DNA from: Pseudogracilibacillus auburnensis
GTDB lineage: Bacteria > Bacillota > Bacilli > Bacillales > Amphibacillaceae
Direction of reading: 5' to 3'
DNA length: 64,000 bases
Assembly (NCBI RefSeq): GCF_003201975.1
Contig: NZ_QJJQ01000001.1
Span: 1 to 64,000 of the forward strand
Shown here: positions 35,918 to 45,100 of the stretch, in pieces
How positions within the stretch are numbered: position 1 is the first letter of the stretch
How the letters are laid out: each line of letters begins with the position of its first letter
Notes under the pieces: model-generated
Databases searched by the model: none
Seen by the model: the letters and a program-made list of their open reading frames with translations, nothing else
Told to the model about the DNA's origin: nothing
Translations under genes and position numbers: made by a program

Positions 35918-36820
35918 ATGATTTTTATTAAATTCCTTGAAAATTTATTTAATATACTATATCAATTCATGGATAGTTTTTCTTTCTTAATATTAGCAGC
36001 AATAGGATTAGCCATTATATTCGGAATGATGGGTGTCATCAATTTAGCTCATGGTGAATTTATTATGCTTGGGGCATATATTACAACTTTATTGAGTTTA
36101 GCTGGTGTCCCAATTCCGTTAGCAATTATGTTAGGTGCATTAGGTGTAGGGTGTTTCGGATTTATTGTTGACAAATTAATCATCCGCCATTTGTATGGAA
36201 GGCCATTGGATTCGGTTGTAGCAACTTGGGGGATAAGTTTGATTATGGGGCAAGGAATGTTAATTATCATGGGTCCTTCCTTGCAAGGTCTGTCAACCCC
36301 TTTAGGTTCTTTTACAGTTGGAGATATTAATTATTCTACTTATCGGTTGGTACTTGGCATAATAGCTTGTTTATTACTCGTTATTCTATATTGGGTATTT
36401 ATGCATACTAAGTTTGGTTTAAGATCTAGGGCGACCATGCAAAATGAGGAAATTGCGCGAAGTTTAGGAACAAATACTAGTCGAATGTATACGTCAACGT
36501 TTGTCATTGGTTCCATGTTTGCCGGTTTGACAGGTGGGCTTTACTCCTTTACGATGTCGATTGGCCCTACGTTTGGATCAGGATTTCTAATGGAAAGCTT
36601 CGTAACTGTTATTGTAGGGGGAGCAAATCCGTTAATTGGAACAGTGATGGCTGGTGGTACATTAGGAGTCGTGCATAGTGGACTTTCTTATGTATTTGGA
36701 ACCTTTATTGGTCGTGTGGGACTTTTAGTGGCAGCAATTTTATTTATTCGATTGTGGCCAACTGGTTTTTCTGGACTAATAGAGAAAAAACTAATAAGGG
36801 TGAAGCGATACAATGGATAA
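35918..36820 (+). CDS. Amide/urea ABC transporter permease (UrtB type)
   Basis: A 300-residue permease of the LivH/UrtB family, with LAIIFGMMGVINLAHGEFIM near the N-terminus and IVGGANPLIGTVMAGGTLG near the C-terminus. The start is uncertain: ATG 35918 touches GGAG, TTG 35912 lies before it. An unusual start such as ATT 35927 would have normal spacing. It overlaps the next gene by 8 bp. Confidence 0.8.
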   Translation: MIFIKFLENLFNILYQFMDSFSFLILAAIGLAIIFGMMGVINLAHGEFIMLGAYITTLLSLAGVPIPLAIMLGALGVGCFGFIVDKLIIRHLYGRPLDSVVATWGISLIMGQGMLIIMGPSLQGLSTPLGSFTVGDINYSTYRLVLGIIACLLLVILYWVFMHTKFGLRSRATMQNEEIARSLGTNTSRMYTSTFVIGSMFAGLTGGLYSFTMSIGPTFGSGFLMESFVTVIVGGANPLIGTVMAGGTLGVVHSGLSYVFGTFIGRVGLLVAAILFIRLWPTGFSGLIEKKLIRVKRYNG

Positions 36821-37880
36821 ATTAAAAATGCTTAAAAATATGAATGCAGAGAAGTCCATTATGATGTTACTATGCATAACCTTACTCATTTTTCCACTGA
36901 TAGGTTCCGCTTACGATGTACTAAATATGTCCTATTTTTTATCGACGGTTTTTTTATCGATTAGTTTGTGGCTCATTTGGGGACTAACCGGTATCTTTAG
37001 TTTTGGGCAAACTGCATTTTTTGGTGTCGGTGGATATGCTTATGCAATGATTAGTATGAACTTTGATAACCCAAACATGACTATTTTAGCGTTAATTTTA
37101 GCAATGGTAATTGCATGGGGATTGGCATTTTTATTAGGGTATTTTATGTTTTATGGTGGAGTCAATGATGTGTTTGTCGGACTGATTACATTGTGTGTCA
37201 CCCTTGTCATGGCTACTTTTTTAGCGCAATCAGCTGGATCTCAGTGGAAAATAGGTGATGTATTGTTAGGTGGAGATAACGGGATCAATAATATACCACC
37301 TATCGCTTTTAAATTAGGAAGTATTGAATTATCTTTATACGGCAATTCACTTTACTATTTTATTATAATAACGATGATCATTATCTATTTATTATTTAAA
37401 AAAATGCAAATTGGTAAACTTGGTTATAGTTTCATCGCTGTAAGGGAAAATCGTGAACGAAGTCAATTGTTAGGATACAATATCCCTTTTTTACAAACCC
37501 TTGCATTTTCATTTGGCGGTATGTTAGCTGCATTTAGTGGCGTATTATACGTTACTTGGGGTGGATATATTGCGCCGTCTGCAATGGATATTTCCGCAGC
37601 AGCCCTCCCTGTTGTATTAGTTGCTGCAGCGGGTCGTAAAAACATATCTGCTGTAATGATTTTTACTGTATTATATTATTTTTTATCGCAAAAGCTTTCC
37701 GTTTCAGGAAGTGAATATGCACTAGTAATCTTAGGTGTTATATTAATTCTCGTTATATTAGTCGTCCCTCAAGGTATTGTAGTAACACTGTTTAACTTTT
37801 TTGATCGTATATTTTTTAAAAAAAGGAGACGTAATGTAAATGGAACTACAACCGACTCAAAACAAGCAGGTAACTTCTAA
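36813..37880 (+). CDS. Amide/urea ABC transporter permease (UrtC type)
   Basis: A 355-residue LivM/UrtC-type permease with GLTGIFSFGQTAFFGVGGYA, and AVRENRERSQLLGYNIPFLQ that marks the ATPase-contact loop, followed by FSFGGMLAAFSGVLYVTWGG. About ten spans. It overlaps urtB-like by 8 bp and the following ATPase gene by 41 bp. Confidence 0.85.
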   Translation: MDKLKMLKNMNAEKSIMMLLCITLLIFPLIGSAYDVLNMSYFLSTVFLSISLWLIWGLTGIFSFGQTAFFGVGGYAYAMISMNFDNPNMTILALILAMVIAWGLAFLLGYFMFYGGVNDVFVGLITLCVTLVMATFLAQSAGSQWKIGDVLLGGDNGINNIPPIAFKLGSIELSLYGNSLYYFIIITMIIIYLLFKKMQIGKLGYSFIAVRENRERSQLLGYNIPFLQTLAFSFGGMLAAFSGVLYVTWGGYIAPSAMDISAAALPVVLVAAAGRKNISAVMIFTVLYYFLSQKLSVSGSEYALVILGVILILVILVVPQGIVVTLFNFFDRIFFKKRRRNVNGTTTDSKQAGNF

Positions 37881-38610
37881 TCATGAAAAAATATTAGAGT
37901 TAAAAAATCTAACAATCGATTTTGGGGGATTACGAGCAGTTAATAATGTTAATTTAACGGTCAATCGAGGAGAGTTAAGAGGATTAATTGGACCAAATGG
38001 AGCTGGAAAGAGTACGATTTTTAAATTAATTATGGGAATTCATTCTCCTACAGCTGGTCAAGTAATATTAAAAGAAAATGATATTACAAAAACTTCTACA
38101 TGGCAACGAGCTCGATTAGGTATTGGGATTAAGATGCAAATTCCTGGTGTTTTTGGGGAACTAACCGGTTATGAAAACATCCGAATTGCAGCACAAAATT
38201 ATGTAGTTCCAAATGAAATTGATGAGGAAATTAATCGATTAGCAAAGCTTGTAGGCATAGAGCATCTATTAGAGCACGAAGTAAACAATCTCTCCCATGG
38301 TCAACAACAATGGTTGGAAATTGCGATGACATTGTCTTCTAAACCAGAACTACTTTTACTGGATGAACCAGTTGCTGGTATGGGACCAGAAGAAACGGCG
38401 TTTACAGCAGAAATTGTCCAGCGATTAAATAAAAATGGTGTATCGATCATCTTTATTGATCATGACATGGAATTTGTACGAAAAATATCTGAAAGAGTAA
38501 CTGTTTTACACCAAGGAGCAACGTTTGCAGAAGGAAGTATTGCAGAAATTGAATCGAACCAAGAAGTAATTGAAATTTATTTAGGTTCTGACGTTTATGA
38601 AGGGGCGTGA
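37840..38610 (+). CDS. Amide/urea ABC transporter ATP-binding protein (UrtD type)
   Basis: A 256-residue ATPase. Walker A GPNGAGKSTIFK, signature LSHGQQQWLEIAM, Walker B LLLLDEPVAGM, switch FIDHDMEFV. LSHGQ in place of LSGGQ together with GPEETAFTAE is the form seen in UrtD proteins. It forms the heterodimeric motor with the product of the next gene. Confidence 0.85.
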   Translation: MELQPTQNKQVTSNHEKILELKNLTIDFGGLRAVNNVNLTVNRGELRGLIGPNGAGKSTIFKLIMGIHSPTAGQVILKENDITKTSTWQRARLGIGIKMQIPGVFGELTGYENIRIAAQNYVVPNEIDEEINRLAKLVGIEHLLEHEVNNLSHGQQQWLEIAMTLSSKPELLLLDEPVAGMGPEETAFTAEIVQRLNKNGVSIIFIDHDMEFVRKISERVTVLHQGATFAEGSIAEIESNQEVIEIYLGSDVYEGA

Positions 38611-38615
38611 TTTGT

Positions 38616-39311
38616 TTGCTTCAAGTGCATGACTTTACTAGCGGATACAATAAAATAATGATAGTTCGAGATGTATCAATACATGTTGAGAAAGGAAAAG
38701 TAATCTCAATTATTGGAAGAAATGGTGTCGGAAAGAGCACACTGATGAAAGGAATTATGGGACTTTTACCTACCAAGACAGGAAAAGTTATTTTTGATGG
38801 AGTTGATATTTCACATGCAAGTACGTATGAGCGTGCGAGATTAGGGATTGGATATGTTCCACAAGGACATGGTGTATTTCCGAATCTAACGGTGGAAGAA
38901 AATATTCGCATGGGAGAAGCAATAAATATAAAAAAAGAAAATAATAAATACGAGATGATCTATCATTATTTTCCTCGAATTAAAGAACGATTAAGTCAGA
39001 AAGCTGGCACGTTAAGTGGTGGTGAACGGGCTCAGCTATCAATTGGTAGAGCGTTAATAGGGCAACCAGAATTACTTATTCTAGATGAGCCGTCTGAAGG
39101 AATACAACCAAACATTATTCAAAGTATTGGAGAAATTATTAACCAAATAAATAAAGATTTAGGATTAACCGTACTACTGGTGGAACAACATATTGGACTT
39201 ATAAAAACCTTAGCTAATACGTGTTATGCAATGGATAAAGGTAGTATTGTTGGTGAGCACGCTGCAGATGAACTATCTTCTGAAATGATTCAAAAGTATT
39301 TATCGGTATGA
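38616..39311 (+). CDS. Amide/urea ABC transporter ATP-binding protein (UrtE type)
   Basis: A 231-residue ATPase. Walker A GRNGVGKSTLMKG, IGYVPQGHGVFPNLTVEENI, signature LSGGERAQLSIGRAL, Walker B LLILDEPSEGIQPNI, VEQHIG. TTG 38616 gives MLQVHDFTSGY with AAGGGG about 9 bp before; GTG 38607 abuts that site and overlaps the previous stop. Confidence 0.85.
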   Translation: MLQVHDFTSGYNKIMIVRDVSIHVEKGKVISIIGRNGVGKSTLMKGIMGLLPTKTGKVIFDGVDISHASTYERARLGIGYVPQGHGVFPNLTVEENIRMGEAINIKKENNKYEMIYHYFPRIKERLSQKAGTLSGGERAQLSIGRALIGQPELLILDEPSEGIQPNIIQSIGEIINQINKDLGLTVLLVEQHIGLIKTLANTCYAMDKGSIVGEHAADELSSEMIQKYLSV

Positions 39312-39349
39312 TGAATTGTTCTAGTGTTAAGAAGTAATTCTTATAGTGC

Positions 39350-39775
39350 GTGTTCAAAAAGGTGATAAAAAGGACCAAGAAGTTCCACTGGCTAAAAACG
39401 CCACGTCTTGGGAACGCGATTACTCGTCCCGTCGAAAAAAAGCCTTGGGACTCCGCATTCGCTCATCCCATCGAAAAGCCTTGGGACTCCGCTAAATGCT
39501 CGTCCCATCGAAAAGCCTTGTGGTGATGCCAGTACTAGAACATCGTGGGACTGTGCATTCGCTCGTCCCATTGAAGACATTGCTCCTGCGATTACTCGTC
39601 GCAATAAACATTGTTCGCCTGAGGCGGCGTAGCTTTGAGCAAATGTTTTAACACGCCGGAAAAGTGGTCTTCTTTTCCAAAGAACGGAGCGTATGCTTTT
39701 GCATACGTGAGTAGCGGAAAAGCAAGTTAACGTAGGAATTCGATGCGTCATTTTTGTTGGACTTTTTGAACAACC
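39350..39775. repeat. Large dispersed repeat with tandem hairpin units (GTTCAAAAAG/CTTTTTGAAC ends)
   Basis: The stretch is bounded by GTGTTCAAAAAGG and GGACTTTTTGAACAACC, inverted at the ends. Its left half holds about four versions of GCCTTGGGACTCCGC...GCTCGTCCCATCGAAAA, each able to fold TGGGAc/gTCCCA. The right half has CGAGTAATCGC-type and GCATACGCTCC/GTATGCTTTTGCATACG segments. It is GC-richer than neighbouring genes and has no credible coding frame. It separates the transporter from the amidase gene. Confidence 0.7.
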
Positions 39776-39821
39776 TCTTATAAAAATAAATCAATACGAT
39801 GAGACGAAGGGGATATGAAAA

Positions 39822-40739
39822 ATGAGAGAAATTAAACAACCAGGAAAACATAGTTATGTGTTTAGTCCTTATTTGGAACCAATTGCGAAGGTAAAACCAG
39901 GGGAAGAAGTAGTTATTTATACGGATGATGCGTTTGAAAATAAAATTACGAAAGAAACGGATGTACCGTCAGAAATTTTAGGGAAATACTTAAATCCACA
40001 AACTGGTCCAATTTATATTGAAGGTGCTGAACCAGGTGACACGTTAATTGCACATATTATTGATATTCAACCAACGCGGGATTGGGCGGTTAGCATATTA
40101 AATCCTTATTTCGGTGGATTGACCGCTACACCGACAACAAAAATGTTACACGAACCATTGCCTGAAAAAGTTTGGATTTATGAACTTAGAGACGGAATGC
40201 TCGTTAATAACACACAATTAAGCTTTCCTTGGCGACCTTTTATGGGAACGATTGGAACGGCACCTGACTTGGAAGCAGTTTCCGCCCTTACACCTGCTGA
40301 TCATGGTGGAAACATGGACGTTCCTGATACGAAACCTGGAAATTCTGTCTATTTACCAGTAAATGTTCCAGGAGCTTATTTTTATACTGGCGATTGTCAT
40401 GCAGGACAGGGAGAAGGAGAATTGTGTGGGGTTGCCATGGAAATCTCCGGGAAAGTGACGATGAAATTTGAACTGATTAAAGGAAAATCGATTAATTGGC
40501 CAAGAATTGAAAGTCCGACTGAAATTATGGCAGTAGGAAGTGCAAGGCCAATGGAAGATGCAGCTCGTATTGCTTACGGCGAATTGATTGAATGGATGAT
40601 AGAGTTAGGATGGGATCAACTTGATGCTTATCAGGCACTCTCGCAAATAGGTAAATTATATGTTGGGAATATGGTCGATACAAATTATTCGCTCGTTGCT
40701 AAAATCGAAAAAAAATATGCTTATATCGATAAAAATTAA
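39822..40739 (+). CDS. Acetamidase/formamidase family hydrolase
   Basis: A 305-residue metal-dependent amidase of the FmdA/AmdA fold, which splits small amides into acid and ammonia. Motifs are IEGAEPGDTLIAHIIDI, ALTPADHGGNMDVPD (metal-site His/Asp), LPVNVPGAYFYTGDCHAGQG and CGVAMEIS. The preceding urea/amide-type importer suggests the substrate enters as an amide; glycerate kinase comes next. AAGGGG precedes ATG 39822. Confidence 0.85.
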   Translation: MREIKQPGKHSYVFSPYLEPIAKVKPGEEVVIYTDDAFENKITKETDVPSEILGKYLNPQTGPIYIEGAEPGDTLIAHIIDIQPTRDWAVSILNPYFGGLTATPTTKMLHEPLPEKVWIYELRDGMLVNNTQLSFPWRPFMGTIGTAPDLEAVSALTPADHGGNMDVPDTKPGNSVYLPVNVPGAYFYTGDCHAGQGEGELCGVAMEISGKVTMKFELIKGKSINWPRIESPTEIMAVGSARPMEDAARIAYGELIEWMIELGWDQLDAYQALSQIGKLYVGNMVDTNYSLVAKIEKKYAYIDKN

Positions 40740-40787
40740 CTCGAATGAAGTTTTAGTAGCTTTGAAGTATTAGACTGGAGGTAGTTC

Positions 40788-41915
40788 ATGCGTATTTTAG
40801 TAGCCCCAGATTCATTTAAAGGAAGTCTTACAGCAAAGAAAGTTGGTCAAATTATAAAATCTGCCTTAGTAAATGAAATTTCCAATGTCGTAGTAGATGT
40901 GACTCCGATGGCTGACGGGGGTGAAGGAACGATTGATGCGTTTTTATATAGTTCGCAAGGCAAGAAGGTAAAAGTTAGTGTCACAGGAGCAATGGGCGAG
41001 AAGGTGGAAACCTATTATGCTGTTTTAAGCGATAACGAAACAGTCATCATTGAAGTGGCTTTAATTGCTGGTTTTACTTCTGTTCCTGAAGCTATACGAA
41101 ATCCTTTTCAGTTAACAACATATGGTATTGGAGAATGTATCATCCATGCACTTAATGCAGGATATCGTAAGTTTATCTTCTGTCTTGGCGGAAGTGCTAC
41201 TAATGATGGTGGGTTGGGAATGCTGCAAGCGTTGGGAGTAATGTTTAAGGATGAAGAGGGCAATAACGTATCCCCTTATCCTTCTTGTTTAAGTAAAATT
41301 GCTCAGATTGATTATAGAAATATTGATAAACGAATTTGGGAATCGGATATTTGCGTGGCGAGTGATGTGGAGAATCCACTATGTGGTAAGAACGGTGCTA
41401 CATATATATTTGGTCCCCAAAAAGGAGTTCTACTAGATCAACTTGAAAGATTAGACAGTAGCATACAAAAATTTGCCAAGTGTATTGAATCTCATTTGAA
41501 TAAAAAGTTCATCGATTTACCTGGAGCTGGTGCGGCTGGAGGTTTAGGCTTTGCTCTCTTAACGTTAAACGCAAAGATTGAATCAGGTGCAAAACTAATA
41601 GCATCACGCATAGGTTTAGAAACAAAAATAAGACAAAGTGATTGGGTTATTACAGGAGAAGGAAAAACAGATTTGCAAACATTGCATGGTAAATTACCTT
41701 ATGTTATTGCGACCATGGCAAAAGGGTATCATGTTCCTACTATATTAATATCTGGTTCTCTAGAGTTAGATTTAACTCCTTTATACGAAATATTTGAGAG
41801 TATGCACTCGATTTCAAGCGGTCCTTTATCCTTAGATGATTCGATAAAAAATACAGAAGTATTATTACATCATCGGGTAAAAAACATTGCAAGATTGTTA
41901 AAATATGCGGGATAG
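40788..41915 (+). CDS. Glycerate 2-kinase (GarK/GlxK family)
   Basis: A 375-residue kinase that makes 2-phosphoglycerate from D-glycerate. Marks: MRILVAPDSFKGSLTAKKVG at the start, TPMADGGEGTIDAF, FCLGGSATNDGGLGMLQALG and PGAGAAGGLGFALLT. Its length is normal for the family. GGAGG precedes the ATG. The CdaR-type regulator at 32962 fits control by glycerate. Confidence 0.9.
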   Translation: MRILVAPDSFKGSLTAKKVGQIIKSALVNEISNVVVDVTPMADGGEGTIDAFLYSSQGKKVKVSVTGAMGEKVETYYAVLSDNETVIIEVALIAGFTSVPEAIRNPFQLTTYGIGECIIHALNAGYRKFIFCLGGSATNDGGLGMLQALGVMFKDEEGNNVSPYPSCLSKIAQIDYRNIDKRIWESDICVASDVENPLCGKNGATYIFGPQKGVLLDQLERLDSSIQKFAKCIESHLNKKFIDLPGAGAAGGLGFALLTLNAKIESGAKLIASRIGLETKIRQSDWVITGEGKTDLQTLHGKLPYVIATMAKGYHVPTILISGSLELDLTPLYEIFESMHSISSGPLSLDDSIKNTEVLLHHRVKNIARLLKYAG

Positions 41916-42019
41916 TTTTATAGCGAATGTTGGAAGGGGTTCACCATATAGAGGTAACGGGTGAATCTTTTCGTTGTTTGATGAAGGGGAAGGAATACGT
42001 GGTAGGAAGGAGAAAAGAA

Positions 42020-43282
42020 GTGAAAACAACTCTATTATATGGAACAGAAAATCTTACTGTACATCTCCCAGATTCGGCTAAGGTCATTGAACCAGAAGAT
42101 CTTCCGGGAATAGATAATGATATAGGGGCAATTAAAGAAGCACTAGTAAATCCAATCGGTAGCCCTCCTTTAAAAGAAATGGTTCAAGCAAGCGATACAG
42201 TTGCGATTGTAATTAGCGATATTACAAGACCTACTCCTAATCATAAATTAGTCCCAGAACTAATCAAAGAGTTGCATCATGTACCTTTGGATAATTTCGT
42301 TATTATCAATGGGACTGGTACACATCGTGAACAGACGAAAGAGGAGTTCATCCAAATGCTTGGAGAGTGGGTAGTTAATAATATCCGAATCGTAAATAAT
42401 AACTGTCATGATAAGAATACGTTAGTAATGGTTGGAAAAAGTAAGTTCGGCTGTGATGTATATTTAAACAAGGAATATGTGGAAGCGGATTTTCGAATTG
42501 TAACAGGGTTTATCGAACCACATTTTTTTGCAGGCTTTTCTGGTGGTCCTAAAGGGATTATGCCTGGGATTGCAGGAATTGAAACAATTACCACTTTTCA
42601 TAGTTCCGCTATGATAGGGGATCCACGATCTACGTGGGGAAATATGGACGATAATCCGCTACAGCAAATGACGCGAGAAATAAACCAGATGTGTAAACCA
42701 AATTTTATGCTAAACGTAACGTTAAATAGGGACAAAGAAATAACGGCAATTTTTTCTGGAGAATTATATGAAGCGCATGATAAAGGATGTGCATTTGTAA
42801 AAGAACATGCGATGGTTCGCTGTAAAGAACGATTTGATGTAGTCATTGCTTCGAACGCAGGGTATCCACTTGATCAAAATTTATATCAAACAGTGAAAGG
42901 CATGAGCGCTGCCCAAAAAATTGTGAAAAAGGGCGGAACGATCATCATTGCCGCTGAATGTTCGGATGGTTTACCAGACTACGGGAATTACGCTCGTATT
43001 TTTACATTAGCCGATAGTCCAGAGGAATTACTAACATTGATAAATGACCCCCATTTTAAAATGGCTGATCAATGGCAAGTACAAAAACAAGCTTTGATCC
43101 AAATGTGGGCAACAGTTCATGTTTATTCCCAATTGTCTAATGAAGAAGTAACAGAAGCAATGTTAAAACCATGTCATCATATCGAACAAACGATAGAAGA
43201 ATTAAACACTATCTACGGAAAAGAAATGACAATCGCTGTGTTACCATTAGGGCCACTATCTATACCATTTGTAGAAGAGTAG
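42020..43282 (+). CDS. LarA-family nickel-pincer 2-hydroxyacid racemase
   Basis: A 420-residue protein. Start set at GTG 42020, seven bases after AAGGAG (MKTTLLYGTENLTVHLPDSA); the in-frame ATG at 41927 adds 31 residues with no family likeness. LarA residues are visible: the His in GTGTHREQTKEE, ISDITRPTPN, the His of VTGFIEPHFFAGFSGGPKG and the Lys of GGPKGIMPG that bears the nickel-pincer cofactor. Homologues racemise or epimerise lactate, malate and other 2-hydroxy acids. Next to glycerate kinase, L- to D-glycerate conversion is a plausible role. The cofactor makers LarB, LarC and LarE are not in the window. Confidence 0.8.
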   Translation: MKTTLLYGTENLTVHLPDSAKVIEPEDLPGIDNDIGAIKEALVNPIGSPPLKEMVQASDTVAIVISDITRPTPNHKLVPELIKELHHVPLDNFVIINGTGTHREQTKEEFIQMLGEWVVNNIRIVNNNCHDKNTLVMVGKSKFGCDVYLNKEYVEADFRIVTGFIEPHFFAGFSGGPKGIMPGIAGIETITTFHSSAMIGDPRSTWGNMDDNPLQQMTREINQMCKPNFMLNVTLNRDKEITAIFSGELYEAHDKGCAFVKEHAMVRCKERFDVVIASNAGYPLDQNLYQTVKGMSAAQKIVKKGGTIIIAAECSDGLPDYGNYARIFTLADSPEELLTLINDPHFKMADQWQVQKQALIQMWATVHVYSQLSNEEVTEAMLKPCHHIEQTIEELNTIYGKEMTIAVLPLGPLSIPFVEE

Positions 43283-43314
43283 ATTGGCATAAACTTAAAA
43301 AAGTAGGTGGAAGA

Positions 43315-43902
43315 ATGGTATATGAGCAGGTTTATGAAGTATTTCGAACATTGATAGAAAAACAGGAACATGTCGTCGTAGGGATTGATGGTCGTTGTTG
43401 TAGTGGCAAAAGTACATTAGCAATGAATTTGCAAAGTAAGTTTAATGGTAATGTCTTTCATATGGATGATTTTTTTCTGCCTAAACAGTTGAAATCAGCT
43501 AGTAGATTAAGAGAAATTGGTGGTAATGTTCATTATGAAAGGTTTAAGGAAGAGGTACTTGACCCATTACAACGCGGTTTATCTGTTAGGTATCGCCCTT
43601 ACTGTTGTGTGAAGGATATACTTTTAGATGAAGTTCATGTTCAACCTAAACAGCTGAATGTTATTGAAGGTGTATATGCAATGCATCCGGTTCTGCAACA
43701 GGAATATGATTATACGATCTTTGTAACTGTTGATGCGAACATTCAGTTAAAAAGGCTGATGAAGCGGGAGAGCAAGAAGAAGGTAAGGAAGTATCTGGAT
43801 GAGTGGATTCCACTTGAAGAACAATATTTTCATGCATTACATCTTGATTCTATCTGTGATCTTGTTATCGATACGACTTATGTTGATGGGGAACAAGTAT
43901 AG
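43315..43902 (+). CDS. Uridine-kinase-like P-loop kinase
   Basis: A 195-residue P-loop protein: Walker A GIDGRCCSGKSTLAMNL, then VFHMDDFFLPKQL, VIEGVYAMHP and RLMKRESKKKVRKYLDEW as lid. It resembles small uridine/pantothenate-kinase-like enzymes, but the substrate is unknown. ATG 43315 after GTGGAAG is chosen; the longer frame from 43171 overlaps larA and adds non-homologous residues. It lies 32 bp after larA, so it is probably the last gene of the operon. Confidence 0.7.
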   Translation: MVYEQVYEVFRTLIEKQEHVVVGIDGRCCSGKSTLAMNLQSKFNGNVFHMDDFFLPKQLKSASRLREIGGNVHYERFKEEVLDPLQRGLSVRYRPYCCVKDILLDEVHVQPKQLNVIEGVYAMHPVLQQEYDYTIFVTVDANIQLKRLMKRESKKKVRKYLDEWIPLEEQYFHALHLDSICDLVIDTTYVDGEQV

Positions 43903-43997
43903 TTGAGAAGGAATGCAAGGACTCAAGGTAAGTAACGACACCACTAGCTTACTATATACCTTTTCTTCTTAAAAGGTATAACCAAGTTACAACATAT

Positions 43998-44144
43998 AAT
44001 TGTGAAGATGCGTCATGTAATCGTGGAGAATCGCCACATAATCGTGAAGATGCGCCATGTAATCGTGGAGAATCGCTATATAATCGCGAAGATGCGCCAT
44101 ATAATCGTGGAGAATCGCTATATAATCGCATAGAACCGCCATAT
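43998..44144. repeat. Tandem repeat, seven 21 bp units
   Basis: Seven contiguous units start with AATyG: AATTGTGAAGATGCGTCATG type alternates with AATCGTGGAGAATCGCTATA type, giving a 42 bp higher-order period. The last unit (44124-44144) is the most diverged. Because 21 is a multiple of three, all frames stay open and the minus strand shows a repeated RLYSDSPRLYGASS-like peptide. No ribosome site supports it as a gene. Confidence 0.85.
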
Positions 44145-44504
44145 ATCTTCTTAGTATGACGCATCATTGTTGAAAATGTACATGTTTATCTCGACATTTT
44201 CACACATTTAAAATGATTGGTAGTAATAAACAACCATCGGAATGTGGAAACAAAAAGTTTTGTACGATTAAAACTATATTTCCGAAGGTGATGGGGCCTA
44301 AGTTACTGCGCAGTTTATCTCTTATATGTAACAACAAATCTATTTTAGGAGGACAAGTATTCACAATCCCAATCTTTTGAAAAACGATTTCTTGTACCAA
44401 GGTTGTCAAGGAGATAATTAGAAGCATCCCAAGCTCAACCAAGTGAACTGTTTGAACTCATTTTATTGGTGCTAAATTTGAGATAGAATATACGAGGTGA
44501 AATA
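44145..44504. other. Intergenic stretch before the ECF gene
   Basis: A minus-strand frame of 80 codons at 44200-44442 has no ribosome site and no family I recognise; it could be a relic. I see no riboswitch fold that I can name here, although S-component genes often have one. Confidence 0.3.
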
Positions 44505-45044
44505 ATGAGGAACGATCAAATAAGGAAAATAGTGTTTACAGGATTATGTATTGCGATTGGTCTTTTATTGCCTAAAATAATTAATTTGTTGCCGATCGCT
44601 TATCCTGGGGCGATTTTTTTACCGATGCATATTCCCGTATTAATTTGTGGATTTGTTTGTGGTCTCCCCTATGGTGTTTTATGCGGAATGATGTTACCAT
44701 TATTATCATTTTTATTAACAGGAATGCCACCTATATTTCCAATAGGTATTTCTATGGTGTTTGAGTTGGCCGCTTACGGTGCATTAACAGCGATCTTTTA
44801 CCGTCTTACAAAAGGAAAAATATTCATTACCTTAATTATTGCAATGATTGGAGGGCGTCTTGTCATGGGGATAGCTAATATCATTCTTTTTAGCTTTGCT
44901 GGTAATGTATATGGGATTACTCTATTTCTTACAAGCGCTTTTATTACAGCTCTTCCAGGCATCATTATTCAATTAATTTTTATCCCTACTATTGTAAAAG
45001 CATTGAAAAAAGCAAATATGCTGCCTTCCACCGTAAATGGTTAA
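44505..45044 (+). CDS. ECF transporter S component
   Basis: A 179-residue protein with about six spans. IVFTGLCIAIGLLLPKIINL, IFLPMHIPVLICGFVCG and LLTGMPPIFPIGISMVFELA fit the vitamin-binding S components of energy-coupling-factor importers. The vitamin cannot be assigned. The energising EcfA/A'/T module is not in the window and is expected elsewhere. ACGAGGTGA precedes the ATG. Confidence 0.8.
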   Translation: MRNDQIRKIVFTGLCIAIGLLLPKIINLLPIAYPGAIFLPMHIPVLICGFVCGLPYGVLCGMMLPLLSFLLTGMPPIFPIGISMVFELAAYGALTAIFYRLTKGKIFITLIIAMIGGRLVMGIANIILFSFAGNVYGITLFLTSAFITALPGIIIQLIFIPTIVKALKKANMLPSTVNG

Positions 45045-45100
45045 AAAAGTGATCGGATAGAAGTGAAAAACAAATCGATGATAGTAAAAATAGTGAATAT

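Noticed and set aside
39392-39851. Minus- and plus-strand open frames over the repeat at 39350-39775
   Set aside because: They reflect tandem 36 bp-like units; no start signals and no homology that I recognise.
43998-44144. Possible CRISPR array
   Set aside because: Units are contiguous 21 bp copies without unique spacers, and no cas genes are near.
43952-44167. Minus-strand open frame with a repeated RLYSDSPRLYGASS-like peptide
   Set aside because: It exists because the tandem repeat unit is 21 bp and thus keeps the frame. No ribosome site, no family and poor codon usage.
44145-44504. Riboswitch in front of the ECF S-component gene
   Set aside because: I looked for conserved cores (TPP, FMN, preQ1, cobalamin, folate) and found none.
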